This document shows, one piece after another, positions 36,540 through 46,500 of a stretch of 57,068 bases of DNA (the stretch's first letter is position 1; every line of letters starts with the position of its first letter). This DNA comes from Noviherbaspirillum denitrificans (GTDB lineage Bacteria; Pseudomonadota; Gammaproteobacteria; Burkholderiales; Burkholderiaceae_D), in NCBI RefSeq assembly GCF_002211445.1, contig NZ_LSTO01000001.1, positions 3,022,431 to 3,079,498 of the forward strand, given 5' to 3'. The translations under genes and the position numbers were made by a program. A model generated the notes under the pieces. The model was not told the DNA's origin and ran no database searches. It worked only from the letters and a program-made list of their open reading frames with translations.

Positions 36540-37493
36540 ATGTCACGCGCCACCGACCCGCTGGATACCTTCCTGTTACGCGTCCTGGAAACCCTGATCG
36601 CCGAGCGCAGCGTCTCCAAGGCAGCGGCCCGGCTCAACCAGTCGCAACCCGCTATCAGCGCCGTCCTCAAGCGCCTGCGCGAGACCTTCAACGATCCCCT
36701 GCTGGTGCGAGAAAAGGGACAGATGATCCCGACAGCGCGCGCACTCGAGCTGGTGGTATCGGCGCGCGTGATCCTCGAAGAAGCGGCACGTATGATGGCG
36801 GAGCCGACCACCTACGTCGCCGCGACGTCACAGCGCGAATTCCGCGTCGGCGCGGCCGACTTTCTCACGGCAACCTTCCTTGGCGAGGTCGTGGAACTGA
36901 TGCGGCAGGACGCCCCGATGACGCGGCTGTCGGTTATTCCGCTGCGCGGCGACCTCGACTACGAAACCGCACTGGCCAACGGCGAACTCGACCTCGTGAT
37001 CGGCAACTGGCCCAACCCGCCGCCGCAACTGCACCTGTCGATCCTGCTGGAAGACGACATCGTCTGCCTGATGGGAAAACACAATCCGCTCGGCGAGGAC
37101 ATGACGCAGGCCGACTATCTCGCCGCGGCCCACATCGTGCCGCTGCCCTATTCGAACATGCACCGCGGTGTGGTGGAAACGCACCTGTCGAGTATGCGAC
37201 TCGCACGCAACGCGGTGATCAGCCTGCCCTTCTTCAGCATCGCGCCTTATCTGCTGGTGCGCTCGGACCTGGTGTTCACGACCAGCCGGCATTTTGCGAA
37301 CTACTATGCGAACTTCCTGCCGCTAAAGATCGTTACGCCGCCAATGGCGTTTCCGGAGATGCGGTTTTACCAGCTATGGCATGAGCGGACCCATCGGTCG
37401 AGCGCGCACGAGTGGCTACGGAGTGTTTTTACGAAAGCGAGCAGGAAGACGCGCGAGGCGAACAGGAAGGGACCGAGACAGTCGAAGGTTTAG
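36540..37493 (+). CDS. LysR family regulator (cassette 2)
   Basis: A 317-residue LysR regulator. The winged helix has LIAERSVSKAAARLNQSQPA and LKRLRETFNDPLLV; the effector domain starts near 95 (FRVGAADFLTATFLGEVV). It shares long stretches with the cassette 1 LysR (IGNWPNPPPQLHLSILLEDD, VPLPYSNMHRGVVE, MRFYQLWHERTHRSSAHEWL), so the two arose by duplication. It is divergent from the uraD-led cassette 2 and likely controls it. The C-terminus ends in a basic tail (RKTREANRKGPRQSKV), 19 bases before the tRNA-Ser gene on the opposite strand. Confidence 0.92.
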   Translation: MSRATDPLDTFLLRVLETLIAERSVSKAAARLNQSQPAISAVLKRLRETFNDPLLVREKGQMIPTARALELVVSARVILEEAARMMAEPTTYVAATSQREFRVGAADFLTATFLGEVVELMRQDAPMTRLSVIPLRGDLDYETALANGELDLVIGNWPNPPPQLHLSILLEDDIVCLMGKHNPLGEDMTQADYLAAAHIVPLPYSNMHRGVVETHLSSMRLARNAVISLPFFSIAPYLLVRSDLVFTTSRHFANYYANFLPLKIVTPPMAFPEMRFYQLWHERTHRSSAHEWLRSVFTKASRKTREANRKGPRQSKV

Positions 37494-37512
37494 GGGATGT
37501 GATGCAGGGACT

Positions 37513-37602
<90 letters not shown>

Positions 37603-37707
37603 GGTCATGGATTGCGTCAGTCTGTAGTGCGGCAGGCGATTCCGCCGCGACTAGCGCAGACGCGATTATACCCGACTCGTTCGCGCCTGCCCTGCCCGCC
37701 TGGAAAT

Positions 37708-38937
37708 TTAGTTGAGGAACATCTGCTGCAGGTCGTTGAGGAAGCGCTGCCCGAGTTCCGTCGGGCGGATCAGCTTGTAATCGCGGTAGAGCAGGCCTTT
37801 CGTCTCTGCTTCATTGAGCGGTTTCTCGATTGCATTGAGCGTGAGGCCGGTACGTTCCGCGAACAGGTTGGGATCGAAACCACCTGTCAGGCGCAAGGCG
37901 TTCAGCATGAATTCGAAGCCGAGGTCTCCGCGCGCGATCTCGAATTCTTCCTGGATCTGGCTGCCGAGTTTCAACTGTTCCATGTAGGTCTTCGGCTGCT
38001 TGTAACGCATCTGGCGTACAACGCGATGCGGGAAGGAAAGCTTCGAATGCGCGCCCGCACCGATGCCGATGTAGTCGCCGAATTCCCAATAGTTCAGGTT
38101 GTGCCGCGCCTGGCGGTGCGGCTTGGCATAGGCCGATACTTCGTAATGCCGGTAGCCGGCCTCTGATGTGATTTGTTGGATCAGGTCCTGCATCTCGGCG
38201 CTGGTGTCGTCGTCGGGGACGACCGGCGGGTACTTCGCGAAATAGGTGTTCGGCTCCAGCGTCAGGTGGTAGAGCGAGAGGTGCGGCGGTGCGAATCCGA
38301 TGGCGGTCGAGACATCTTCGCGTGCTTCAGCGAGCGTCTGCGACGGCAGCGCGTACATGAGGTCGAGGTTGAAATTGTCGAAGTTCGCTTGCGCGATCTC
38401 GACGGCCCGCCTCGCTTCGCGTTCATCGTGGATCCGCCCCAGCGCCTGCAGGTGATGCGCATTGAAGCTCTGTATGCCGATCGACAGCCGGTTGATGCCG
38501 CTCGCGCGGTACGATTTGAACTTCTCCGCCTCGAAGGTGCCCGGGTTCGCTTCCATCGTGATCTCGGCCGCACCGTCGAGCGGAAGCAGCGTGCGGATGT
38601 CCGACATCATGCGGTCGAGGCCCGCCGCCGACATGAGGCTGGGCGTGCCGCCGCCGATGAAGATGGTGTATACCTTGCGTCCCCAGATCAGCGGCAACGC
38701 GCTTTCGAGGTCGCTGCGCAATGCAGCGAGGTATTCCTCTTCCGGAAAGCCGTTCTTGACCTCGTGCGAGTTGAAATCGCAGTACGGGCACTTCCTCACG
38801 CACCACGGGAAGTGGACGTAGAGGGAAAGCGGCGGCAATGCGGTCAGGTGCAAGGCGCCCGGCTTGAGGAAGGCACTTGCCGCTTCCACAGGCGTTGCGG
38901 GACTCTTGCCGGATGTGACGGGCTTGATCGGAATCAT
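37708..38937 (-). CDS. hemW: Radical SAM haem chaperone HemW
   Basis: A 409-residue member of the HemN-like family. The radical SAM cysteines are in HFPWCVRKCPYCDF, followed by the glycine-rich FIGGGTPSLM and the SAM-binding region EANPGTFE; a C-terminal HemN-type domain follows. The CxxxCxxC motif lacks the extra cysteine of true coproporphyrinogen dehydrogenases, which supports HemW, a haem-trafficking protein. The start overlaps the rdgB stop in ATGA, so the two genes are coupled, an arrangement common in Proteobacteria. Confidence 0.92.
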   Translation of the reverse strand: MIPIKPVTSGKSPATPVEAASAFLKPGALHLTALPPLSLYVHFPWCVRKCPYCDFNSHEVKNGFPEEEYLAALRSDLESALPLIWGRKVYTIFIGGGTPSLMSAAGLDRMMSDIRTLLPLDGAAEITMEANPGTFEAEKFKSYRASGINRLSIGIQSFNAHHLQALGRIHDEREARRAVEIAQANFDNFNLDLMYALPSQTLAEAREDVSTAIGFAPPHLSLYHLTLEPNTYFAKYPPVVPDDDTSAEMQDLIQQITSEAGYRHYEVSAYAKPHRQARHNLNYWEFGDYIGIGAGAHSKLSFPHRVVRQMRYKQPKTYMEQLKLGSQIQEEFEIARGDLGFEFMLNALRLTGGFDPNLFAERTGLTLNAIEKPLNEAETKGLLYRDYKLIRPTELGQRFLNDLQQMFLN

Positions 38938-39518
38938 TTCAGCTTTTCAACGAGCGCGCGCAAGGCCTTGCCCCGGTGCGACAGGCCGTTCTTTTCCTCT
39001 GCGGACAGTTCCGCCACGGTCTTGCCCAGCGCGGGAATCCAGAAATACGGGTCATAGCCGAAGCCGCCCTGCCCGCGCGCCTCGGCGATGATCTCGCCAT
39101 CCCAGCGGCCTTCGGCAATCACCGGTTGCGGGTCGTCAGCGTGGCGCACGAAAACGAGCGCGCAGTAATAGTAGGCCGATTTGTCCGCGTGCGGTTCCAG
39201 GTCGGCGATGAGTTTTTCATTGTTGCGCGCGTCGGACTTCGGTTCGCCCGCATAGCGCGCCGAATAGACGCCGGGTGCGCCGCCGAGCGCCGTGGCGCAG
39301 ACGCCGGAGTCGTCGGCGAGCGCCGGCAGGCCGGTGATGCGGGAGGCATGGCGGGCCTTGGCGAGCGCATTTTCGACGAAGGTGACGTGCGGTTCTTCCG
39401 CCTCGGGCACGTTGAATTCGCCCTGGGCGTGGACGTCGAAGCCGACGGTGGCCAGCAGCTCGCGGAATTCCTTCAGCTTGCCGGCGTTGTTGGAGGCGAG
39501 TACGAGTTTGCGTGTCAT
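38934..39518 (-). CDS. rdgB: Non-canonical purine NTP pyrophosphatase (RdgB/HAM1)
   Basis: A 194-residue housecleaning enzyme that hydrolyses dITP, ITP and XTP. Marks are the N-terminal LVLASNNAGKLKEF, the acidic FVENALAKARHA, LPALADDSGVC, the GVYSARYAG loop, GFGYDPYFW and the C-terminal NGLSHRGKAL. The ATG at 39518 gives this N-terminus; the longer frame from 39536 starts at a TTG without support. It is in an operon with hemW downstream and rph upstream on the minus strand. Confidence 0.94.
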   Translation of the reverse strand: MTRKLVLASNNAGKLKEFRELLATVGFDVHAQGEFNVPEAEEPHVTFVENALAKARHASRITGLPALADDSGVCATALGGAPGVYSARYAGEPKSDARNNEKLIADLEPHADKSAYYYCALVFVRHADDPQPVIAEGRWDGEIIAEARGQGGFGYDPYFWIPALGKTVAELSAEEKNGLSHRGKALRALVEKLK

Positions 39519-39585
39519 GGGGTTCTCAAATGACAAGCGGCGCCAGCACTGCTGCTCGCGCCGCGTATGTTGCGAAAGCAGCTAC

Positions 39586-40317
39586 CTATACGATGCCGAG
39601 CTCGTCCTTCTGGAGGCGGATGAGGTCGGCGATACCCTTGTCGGCAAGGTCGAGCAGGCGGTTCATCGTTGCGCGGTCGAAGGCTTCGCCTTCCGCCGTG
39701 CCCTGCACCTCCACGAAATGGCCGGCATCGGTCATCACGACGTTCATGTCTGTGTCGCAGTCGGAGTCCTCGACGTAATCGAGGTCGAGCACCGGCATAC
39801 CCTGGAACACACCGACCGAGATCGCGGCGACGAAATGCTTGACCGGGATGGCCGGGACCACTTTCGCCTCCACGAGTTTCGAGAAGGCATCGTAGGCGGC
39901 GACCATTGCGCCGGTAATCGACGCAGTGCGCGTGCCGCCGTCGGCCTGGATGACGTCGCAGTCGAGGTGCAGCGTACGCTCGCCGAAAGCGTTGAGGTCG
40001 AACGCGGCGCGCAGCGAGCGGCCGATCAGGCGCTGGATTTCCTGCGTGCGACCGGACTGCTTGCCCTTGGCGGCTTCGCGGTCCATGCGGCTGTGCGTCG
40101 AGCGCGGCAGCATGCCGTATTCGGCGGTCATCCAGCCTTGGCCCTTGCCTTTCAGGAAGCCGGGAACTTTCTCTTCGATGCTGGCGGTGCAGATGACCTT
40201 GGTGTCGCCGAATTCGACGAGGACGGAACCCTCGGCGTGCTTGGTGTAATGACGGGTCAGTCGGACGTTGCGCAATGCGTCGGCGGCACGTCCGCTGGGG
40301 CGTTGTTGAAACTGCAT
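39586..40317 (-). CDS. rph: Ribonuclease PH
   Basis: A 243-residue phosphorolytic 3'-5' exoribonuclease that trims tRNA 3' ends. Diagnostic segments are [40 protein letters not shown], the [15 protein letters not shown] loop, [16 protein letters not shown], and [19 protein letters not shown] for phosphate binding. It has normal length with no frameshift, unlike the E. coli K-12 allele. It lies 67 bases before rdgB and 11 bases after the PP2C gene on the same strand. Confidence 0.96.
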   Translation of the reverse strand: MQFQQRPSGRAADALRNVRLTRHYTKHAEGSVLVEFGDTKVICTASIEEKVPGFLKGKGQGWMTAEYGMLPRSTHSRMDREAAKGKQSGRTQEIQRLIGRSLRAAFDLNAFGERTLHLDCDVIQADGGTRTASITGAMVAAYDAFSKLVEAKVVPAIPVKHFVAAISVGVFQGMPVLDLDYVEDSDCDTDMNVVMTDAGHFVEVQGTAEGEAFDRATMNRLLDLADKGIADLIRLQKDELGIV

Positions 40318-40328
40318 GGATTGGGCTT

Positions 40329-41258
40329 TCAGTTTTTTGAGGTGACGCGGGCGGTCTTTTCGATCGCCTCGCGGATTTCTTCGATCGCTTTTTCGATATC
40401 GCTTTCATCGAACGCATCGGCCGGCTCGAGGTCGGCACGCGGCGCCTGGATGGTCGTCGTCACGCTGCCAACCGGCAAGGTGTGCGTGGTGATGGTGGAA
40501 GGCGAATCCTGCAGCACGCTGGTGCCTTCCCACATCATCGCGAGCGCGGTGACATTATCGCTCGTCTTGCCGGCGATGCCGGTGGCGGTCGCAAGCAGTT
40601 CAGGCACGGCGCGCACGACAGTGTTCATGTGCAGGCTTTGCGCGAGGACGTGGTCCGGCAGTACCGACCACAAACCGTCCGAACACAGCAGCATCACATC
40701 GCCGGGTTGGAGGCTGGCGCGACGCGAGAGTTCGACAATCGGCATGTTGGGCGCGCCGAGGCAGTTGAACAGCTTGTTGCGGTCCGGGTGTGTATCGCGC
40801 TCGGAGGGCGCGACCTTGCCCTGCGCAATCAGCGTCTCGATGCGCGAATGATCACGGGTGCGCGCCAGGATCTGGCCCTGGCGCATCCAGTACAACCGCG
40901 AATCGCCGCAGTGTGCCCAGTAGGCGCTATTGTGCTGCACGATGCAGGCGACGATGGTGGTACGCGGCGTTTCCGGCAGGTTGTTGACAGCACGGTAGCG
41001 ATGGATCTCACGGTGCGCTGCAAAGAAGCTGTCCTCGAGGAATTTCTCGGGCTTCTTGATATACGGGTTGGCATTCTGCTGGAACAGCGAGCCAATGGTC
41101 TGCAGCGCAATCGTCGCCGCCATTTCACCCTGGATATGCCCGCCCATGCCGTCGGCTAGAAGCAGGAGCAGCGCATCCCGGGTGAAGCTATAGCCCATGC
41201 GGTCCTGGTTGTTCTTGCGGCCGCCGATATGGCTTTCCTGGTAGACGGAAAATCGCAT
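40329..41258 (-). CDS. PP2C-type serine/threonine protein phosphatase
   Basis: A 309-residue metal-dependent phosphatase. The metal ligands lie in [36 protein letters not shown] and [11 protein letters not shown], and the catalytic core has [13 protein letters not shown] 50-residue C-terminal extension is acidic and probably disordered. The ATG at 41258 follows AGGCGA and begins [13 protein letters not shown], the usual N-terminus of these proteins; the extension upstream overlaps the kinase gene. It lies 10 bases after the kinase stop, making a cognate kinase-phosphatase pair. Confidence 0.92.
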   Translation of the reverse strand: MRFSVYQESHIGGRKNNQDRMGYSFTRDALLLLLADGMGGHIQGEMAATIALQTIGSLFQQNANPYIKKPEKFLEDSFFAAHREIHRYRAVNNLPETPRTTIVACIVQHNSAYWAHCGDSRLYWMRQGQILARTRDHSRIETLIAQGKVAPSERDTHPDRNKLFNCLGAPNMPIVELSRRASLQPGDVMLLCSDGLWSVLPDHVLAQSLHMNTVVRAVPELLATATGIAGKTSDNVTALAMMWEGTSVLQDSPSTITTHTLPVGSVTTTIQAPRADLEPADAFDESDIEKAIEEIREAIEKTARVTSKN

Positions 41259-41268
41259 GTGCTTTCGC

Positions 41269-42276
41269 CTAGCGCGTGTTGTTCTGGATGGTGGTATTGC
41301 CGACTTGCGAGCCCTTGCCGATGCCGCCAAAGAGGTTGCGCAGCTTCGACGTGACCTTCTCGATCAGGGCCGGTTCCTTCTGTTCGACCACCGGTTCGCG
41401 CAATGCCTTCTGCAGTGCGAACACGCTCTGCGGCCGCTCGAGCGATTCGAGGCGAAGCGACCAGCGGATGACCTGGATCAGTTCGCGCGAATACATGCTT
41501 TCCAGCTTGCGGAAATGCTCTTCCATCTTGTCGTTGGCCTTGCGCTGGTCCGCCGGCTGCGGCGGCGCACCCACCATGCAGGCGAACATCGACGCGCCGA
41601 TGCTGTAAATGTCCGTCCACGGCCCGAGGTTGCCATTCTTGACATACAGTTCGGGCGGCGCGAATCCGGGGGTGTACATCGGATACAGCTTGGGCTGGTC
41701 GGCCCGCAGCGTCTGGCGCGCGGCGCCGAAGTCTAGCAGGATCGGCGTGCCGTCCATGCGCAGGTAGATGTTGGCCGGCTTGAGGTCGAGGTGCAGCAGC
41801 TTGTTGGCGTGCACTTCGCGCAAACCGTTCATCACCTGGTTGAACATCTTGCGGATGAAGCGCTCCGACACGAGCGGCCGTTCGCCCTTGTCGCGGCGGC
41901 GGATGATGTGGTCCTGCAGCGAACGGCCGGATTCATAGGCCATCACCATGTACACCGTATCGTTGGCGCGGAAGAAATTCACGACGCTCACGACATTGGG
42001 ATGCGATATGCGGGCAAGCGCGCGGCCCTCCTCGAAGAAGCACTTGAGGCCGATGCGGAACACGGGAAGGTTTTCGGCAGAAATCGCCGGTACCAGTTCG
42101 CCGGGCTGGCGCAGCGCGAGCGAGCTGGGCAGGTACTCCTTGATGGCGACGGCGTTGCCATCTTCATCATAGGCCAGGTAGACAATACTGAACCCGCCGG
42201 ACGCAATCTTCTTTACAATGCGGTATCCGGCAATTTCCAGTCCATCCGGCAACGGAGCGTTGTTTTGCGATGCCAT
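41269..42276 (-). CDS. Serine/threonine protein kinase (Hanks type)
   Basis: A 335-residue soluble kinase. The P-loop is IASGGFSIVYLA, Lys46 lies in AIKEYLP, the catalytic loop is HLDLKPANIYL with Asp164, the magnesium DFG is at 182-184 (LLDFGAARQ) and the APE-like motif is in GFAPPELYV. His-Leu-Asp replaces the usual His-Arg-Asp, so it is a non-RD kinase. There is no PASTA or membrane segment; the C-terminus is a short helical tail. It forms an operon with the PP2C gene and is divergent from yicC. Confidence 0.92.
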   Translation of the reverse strand: MASQNNAPLPDGLEIAGYRIVKKIASGGFSIVYLAYDEDGNAVAIKEYLPSSLALRQPGELVPAISAENLPVFRIGLKCFFEEGRALARISHPNVVSVVNFFRANDTVYMVMAYESGRSLQDHIIRRRDKGERPLVSERFIRKMFNQVMNGLREVHANKLLHLDLKPANIYLRMDGTPILLDFGAARQTLRADQPKLYPMYTPGFAPPELYVKNGNLGPWTDIYSIGASMFACMVGAPPQPADQRKANDKMEEHFRKLESMYSRELIQVIRWSLRLESLERPQSVFALQKALREPVVEQKEPALIEKVTSKLRNLFGGIGKGSQVGNTTIQNNTR

Positions 42277-42355
42277 AATTTCCTTGGCAATTTCCCTCGA
42301 TAGTTGCTCGGGATTGTGTGGGATAAATCACTGATTTGTAAAGCAAGGAAACATT

Positions 42356-43261
42356 TTGACGATCTCTAGCATGACCGGCTATGCGGTCACCACCCGCGAG
42401 ACCGATGCGGGCACCCTGACCGTCGAACTGAAAAGCGTGAATTCACGCTTCCTCGACCTCCAGTTCCGTATCAACGACGAGTTCCGCAGCTTCGAGCCGG
42501 TGTTGCGCGAAGCCATCATGGCGCGCCTCAGCCGCGGCAAGGTGGAGTGCCGCCTCAGCTTCGGACGCAAGGCAGCAACAGGCGGCGTGCAGAACCTGAA
42601 CGGCGAGCTGCTCGACGCCTTGTCGAGGATGCAACAGGAAGTGCGCCAGCGCTTCCCCGACGCGCAGCTGCTCACCGTCAACGAACTGCTGCGCTGGCCC
42701 GGCGTGATCGCCGATGCCGAAGCCGGACAGGAAGCATTGCAGACTGAAGTGCAAGCGCTGATCGGCGATGCACTCAATGCATTCATCGAGACCCGTGCCC
42801 GCGAAGGCGCCGCTCTGCAGACGATGCTGCTGTCGCGCGTCGACGAGATGGAAGCCATCGTCCAGCGCATTACCCCCCTTATTCCTCAGGCTATCGCACA
42901 ATTCCAGCAGAAGGCGACCGAGCGGATGAAGGAAGCCCTCGGCGTTGCCGCGCCCAATGGCGCCACCACCGTGTCGCGCGAGGAAGCGCTGGAGCGCATC
43001 CGCCAGGAAGTCACGCTGTACGGCATCCGCATTGACGTTGCGGAAGAACTGTCCCGCCTGTCCGCCCACCTTACCGAGACCCGGCACATCCTGAAAAAGG
43101 GCGGACAAGTCGGTAAGCGCCTCGATTTCATGATGCAGGAACTGAACCGCGAGGCGAACACGGTCGGCTCCAAGGCCGCACTGAAGGAACTGTCCGACGC
43201 CTCGATGGCCATGAAACTGCTCATTGAGCAGATGCGGGAACAGGTTCAGAATCTCGAATGA
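42356..43261 (+). CDS. yicC: YicC family endoribonuclease, TTG start
   Basis: A 301-residue protein of normal YicC length. The N-terminal YicC_N domain begins [12 protein letters not shown] and contains [17 protein letters not shown]; the C-terminal DUF1732 domain ends with [14 protein letters not shown] and [11 protein letters not shown]. Family members are RNases implicated in sRNA turnover. The start is a TTG with AAGGA 7 bases upstream, giving the conserved SMTGY N-terminus; the first ATG (42371) would cut into it. It leads the plus-strand yicC-gmk-rpoZ-spoT run. Confidence 0.93.
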   Translation: MTISSMTGYAVTTRETDAGTLTVELKSVNSRFLDLQFRINDEFRSFEPVLREAIMARLSRGKVECRLSFGRKAATGGVQNLNGELLDALSRMQQEVRQRFPDAQLLTVNELLRWPGVIADAEAGQEALQTEVQALIGDALNAFIETRAREGAALQTMLLSRVDEMEAIVQRITPLIPQAIAQFQQKATERMKEALGVAAPNGATTVSREEALERIRQEVTLYGIRIDVAEELSRLSAHLTETRHILKKGGQVGKRLDFMMQELNREANTVGSKAALKELSDASMAMKLLIEQMREQVQNLE

Positions 43262-43301
43262 ACCCGGCATTGCCTTTTTTACATCACAACAAGCCCAGTT
43301 T

Positions 43302-43946
43302 ATGACCGAATCACTCAACCCGTCCGGCAGCCTGTTCATGGTGGTTGCCCCCTCCGGCGCCGGCAAGTCGACCCTGGTCAATGCCCTGCTGGCGCAGGAA
43401 CCGACCATCAAGCTGTCGATCTCCTACACCACCCGCCAGCCGCGGCCGGGCGAAGAGCATGGTCGCCAGTACTACTTCACAACCGTCGAGGATTTCCTCA
43501 AGCGGCGCGAAGCCGGGGAATTTTTGGAGTCAGCCGAAGTCCACGGTAATTACTATGGAACTTCGCGCCTGATTATCGAAAAGGAGATGAAAGCCGGCCG
43601 GGATGTCCTGCTCGAAATCGACTGGCAAGGCGCGCAGCAGGTCAAGAAGCAGTTTCCGTCCGCCGTCCAGGTTTTCATCCTGCCGCCATCGATCGACGCG
43701 CTGGAAGAACGGTTGAAGAAGCGCGGCCAGGACGAGGCACATGTGATTACACGCCGGCTGCTGGCCGCCGGCGGCGAAATCGCACACGCCCCGGAGTCTG
43801 AATATGTTATTATTAATCAAGAGTTTGCGACTGCTTTGTCGGAATTGACTGCAATCGTCAAAGCATCCCGTTGCCGCTTCGCGCAACAGGCCGCGCGCAA
43901 CGCTTCCCTATTTGCCCAGCTGGGCATTCACGCCAATCCGAGCTGA
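43302..43946 (+). CDS. gmk: Guanylate kinase
   Basis: A 214-residue kinase that phosphorylates GMP to GDP. It has the P-loop [17 protein letters not shown], the GMP-binding segment [20 protein letters not shown] and the [15 protein letters not shown] stretch. The ATG at 43302 gives the normal N-terminus; a frame upstream to 43224 overlaps yicC. It lies 40 bases after yicC and 23 bases before rpoZ. Confidence 0.96.
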   Translation: MTESLNPSGSLFMVVAPSGAGKSTLVNALLAQEPTIKLSISYTTRQPRPGEEHGRQYYFTTVEDFLKRREAGEFLESAEVHGNYYGTSRLIIEKEMKAGRDVLLEIDWQGAQQVKKQFPSAVQVFILPPSIDALEERLKKRGQDEAHVITRRLLAAGGEIAHAPESEYVIINQEFATALSELTAIVKASRCRFAQQAARNASLFAQLGIHANPS

Positions 43947-43969
43947 CACAGATTTTTTCAGGAGCATTT

Positions 43970-44173
43970 ATGGCCCGTATTACCATCGAAGATTGCCTCA
44001 AACAGATTCCGAACCGCTTCCAGCTGACCCTGTCCGCGACCTACCGCGCCCGCCAGCTCCTGCAAGGCCATACCCCGAAAGTCGAAGCCAAGGACAAACC
44101 GACGGTTGTCGCGCTGCGCGAAATCGCTGCCGGCAAGGTCGGCATCGAAATGCTGAAAAAAGTCCCGAGCTAA
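43970..44173 (+). CDS. rpoZ: RNA polymerase omega subunit
   Basis: A 67-residue subunit with the standard betaproteobacterial sequence, [19 protein letters not shown] and an internal [11 protein letters not shown]. It helps assemble RNA polymerase and contributes to a ppGpp site. AGGAG lies 6 bases before the ATG. Its place between gmk and spoT is the conserved arrangement. Confidence 0.97.
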   Translation: MARITIEDCLKQIPNRFQLTLSATYRARQLLQGHTPKVEAKDKPTVVALREIAAGKVGIEMLKKVPS

Positions 44174-44210
44174 GTAGCGCCACCGGCCATGCGGCTGATA
44201 AGCTTACTGT

Positions 44211-46487
44211 ATGGACCTGACCCAACCAGATTCTGCACTATCAGTCGCCCCGAATAACCGGGCATCGTCCGATCGCCCGGCCTCCAAGAATCATCCCGAC
44301 ACTCCCCTGAAGTCCGACCACAACGCCGCCCAGACCGCGGGCGTGGCTTCCGTTACCCTGCTGATGAACAAGCTGGGCGATTACCTCACGTCTTCCGAAA
44401 TGAAGAAGGTGAAGGAGGCCTATCGCTTTTCGGATGAAATGCACCTCGGCCAGATTCGCAAATCCGGCGAGCCCTACATCTCGCATCCGATTGCCGTTGC
44501 GGAAATCTGTGCCGACTGGAAGCTCGACGCGCAAGCCATCATGGCCGCCCTGCTCCACGACGTCATGGAAGACCAGGACGTCAAGAAGGAAGAACTGATC
44601 GAGCGCTTCGGCGCTCCCGTCGCCACGCTGGTCGACGGTTTGTCCAAGCTGGACAAGATCGAATTCCAGAGCCAGATCGAAGCGCAGGCAGAAAACTTCC
44701 GCAAGATGCTGCTGGCCATGGCGCGCGACGTGCGCGTCATCCTCGTCAAGCTGGCCGACCGCCTGCACAACATGCGCACGCTGGGCTTCATGAGCCCGGA
44801 GAAGAAGCGCCGCATCGCGCGCGAGACGATGGAAGTCTATGTGCCGATCGCGCACCGCCTCGGCCTGAACAACATTTACCGCGAGCTGCAGGACCTGGCG
44901 TTCTCGCATCTCTATCCGGTGCGTTACCGCACACTGTCCAAGGCCGTGAAAGCCGCGCGCGGCAACCGGCGCGAAGTGGTCAGCAAGATCCTCGAATCGG
45001 TGAACAACACGCTGGCGGCCACCGGCATCAAGGCGCAGGTTTACGGACGCGAAAAGACGCTGTACGGCATCTACCGCAAGATGCGCAACAAGCACCTCTC
45101 CTTTTCGCAGGTGCTCGACGTCTACGGATTTCGCATCGTCGTCGACAGCTTCGCCAACTGTTATGTCGCCCTCGGCACCCTGCACGCGCTGTACAAGCCG
45201 ATGCCGGGCAAGTTCAAGGATTACATCGCCATCCCGAAGCTGAACGGCTACCAGTCGCTCCACACCACCCTGATCGGCCCTTACGGCACGCCGGTCGAGT
45301 TCCAGATCCGTACCCAGGACATGCACCACGTCGCCGAAGCCGGCGTGGCGGCGCACTGGCTGTACAAGGATTCCGACGCCAGCCTGACCGACCTGCAGCA
45401 GCGCACGCACGCCTGGCTGCAGTCGCTGCTCGACATCCAGAAGCAGACCGGCGATTCCGCTGAGTTCCTCGAACATGTCAAGGTCGACCTGTTCCCGGAT
45501 TCGGTCTATGTCTTCACGCCGAAGTCGAAGATCATCGCCCTGCCCCGCGGCGCGACAGTGCTCGATTTCGCCTACACCATCCACACTGACATCGGCGACC
45601 AGGCAATCGGCGCGCGCGTCAACCATGAGCATGCCGCGCTGCGTACCGAGCTGCGCAATGGAGACATCGTGGAAATCGTGACCGCGCCTACGTCGCGTCC
45701 GAGCCCGAACTGGCTGACCTTCGTCCGCACCGGCAAGGCGCGCTCGGCAATCCGGCATCACCTGCGCACCATCAACCTGGCGGAATCGACCGAACTGGGC
45801 AAGCGCCTGCTGGCGCAATCGCTGGTGGCGATGCACATCGATCCGCAACTGCCGGCTGAACTGGTGGAGAAACTGCTGAATGAATCCAGCGCGAAATCGC
45901 TGGACGAACTCTATGCCGACATCGGCGTGGGCAAGCGCATGGCGACCCTCGTCGCGCGCCATATCCGCACGCTGATGGAAAGCGACCCGGACAACGAGCT
46001 TCCGCCGCTCGACAACGAGAAAAAGAGCCAGAAGCTCGACCCGGTTGTCATCAACGGCAATGAAGGCGTGTCGGTGCAGCTTGCGCAATGCTGCCAGCCG
46101 ATTCCGGGAGACAGCATCACCGGTCAGCTCAAGCGTGACCAAGGCATCGTGGTACATACCACTGACTGCGATGTCGCCAAGCGCCAGCATGCAAAGGAAC
46201 CGGACCGCTGGATCGAGCTGGTATGGGATACAGAACTGACGCGTCGCTTCGACTGCCGCATCAGGGTACTCGTAGACAATGAGAAAGGCGTGCTCGCGCG
46301 CGTGGCTGCGGAGATCGGCGAGTCCGACGCCAATATCACCTATGTCGGCATGGATGATGACCGCGACCACCTAATGAAGCAGCTGCACTTCACTGTGCAG
46401 GTCGAGGACCGCATCCACCTTGCACGCCTGATCCGCAATGTGCGGAAGATTCCTGGCGTCGCACGCATACTCCGCGAGAGAGGCTGA
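44211..46487 (+). CDS. spoT: Bifunctional (p)ppGpp synthetase/hydrolase
   Basis: A 758-residue RelA/SpoT protein. The HD hydrolase domain contains SHPIAVAEICADWK, LLHDVMED and LADRLHNMRTL; the synthetase has YGREKTLYGIYRKM, DVYGFRIVVD and PKLNGYQSLHTT; TGS (VFTPKSKIIALPRGATVLDF) and C-terminal ACT domains follow. HD residues appear intact, so it can both make and degrade the alarmone, as the single Rel of many betaproteobacteria or the SpoT of those with RelA. No clear ribosome site precedes the ATG at 44211. Confidence 0.95.
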   Translation: MDLTQPDSALSVAPNNRASSDRPASKNHPDTPLKSDHNAAQTAGVASVTLLMNKLGDYLTSSEMKKVKEAYRFSDEMHLGQIRKSGEPYISHPIAVAEICADWKLDAQAIMAALLHDVMEDQDVKKEELIERFGAPVATLVDGLSKLDKIEFQSQIEAQAENFRKMLLAMARDVRVILVKLADRLHNMRTLGFMSPEKKRRIARETMEVYVPIAHRLGLNNIYRELQDLAFSHLYPVRYRTLSKAVKAARGNRREVVSKILESVNNTLAATGIKAQVYGREKTLYGIYRKMRNKHLSFSQVLDVYGFRIVVDSFANCYVALGTLHALYKPMPGKFKDYIAIPKLNGYQSLHTTLIGPYGTPVEFQIRTQDMHHVAEAGVAAHWLYKDSDASLTDLQQRTHAWLQSLLDIQKQTGDSAEFLEHVKVDLFPDSVYVFTPKSKIIALPRGATVLDFAYTIHTDIGDQAIGARVNHEHAALRTELRNGDIVEIVTAPTSRPSPNWLTFVRTGKARSAIRHHLRTINLAESTELGKRLLAQSLVAMHIDPQLPAELVEKLLNESSAKSLDELYADIGVGKRMATLVARHIRTLMESDPDNELPPLDNEKKSQKLDPVVINGNEGVSVQLAQCCQPIPGDSITGQLKRDQGIVVHTTDCDVAKRQHAKEPDRWIELVWDTELTRRFDCRIRVLVDNEKGVLARVAAEIGESDANITYVGMDDDRDHLMKQLHFTVQVEDRIHLARLIRNVRKIPGVARILRERG

Positions 46488-46500
46488 TCCATCAAGAACC

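Noticed and set aside
19700-37500. Urate oxidase or xanthine dehydrogenase within the ureide island
   Set aside because: I looked for a uricase (PuuD, HpxO or Uox type) and for molybdenum hydroxylase subunits in all gene products here and found none; the first pathway steps must be encoded elsewhere.
44241-46370. A 709-codon minus-strand open frame opposite spoT
   Set aside because: It is a shadow of spoT, which has complete HD, synthetase, TGS and ACT signatures.
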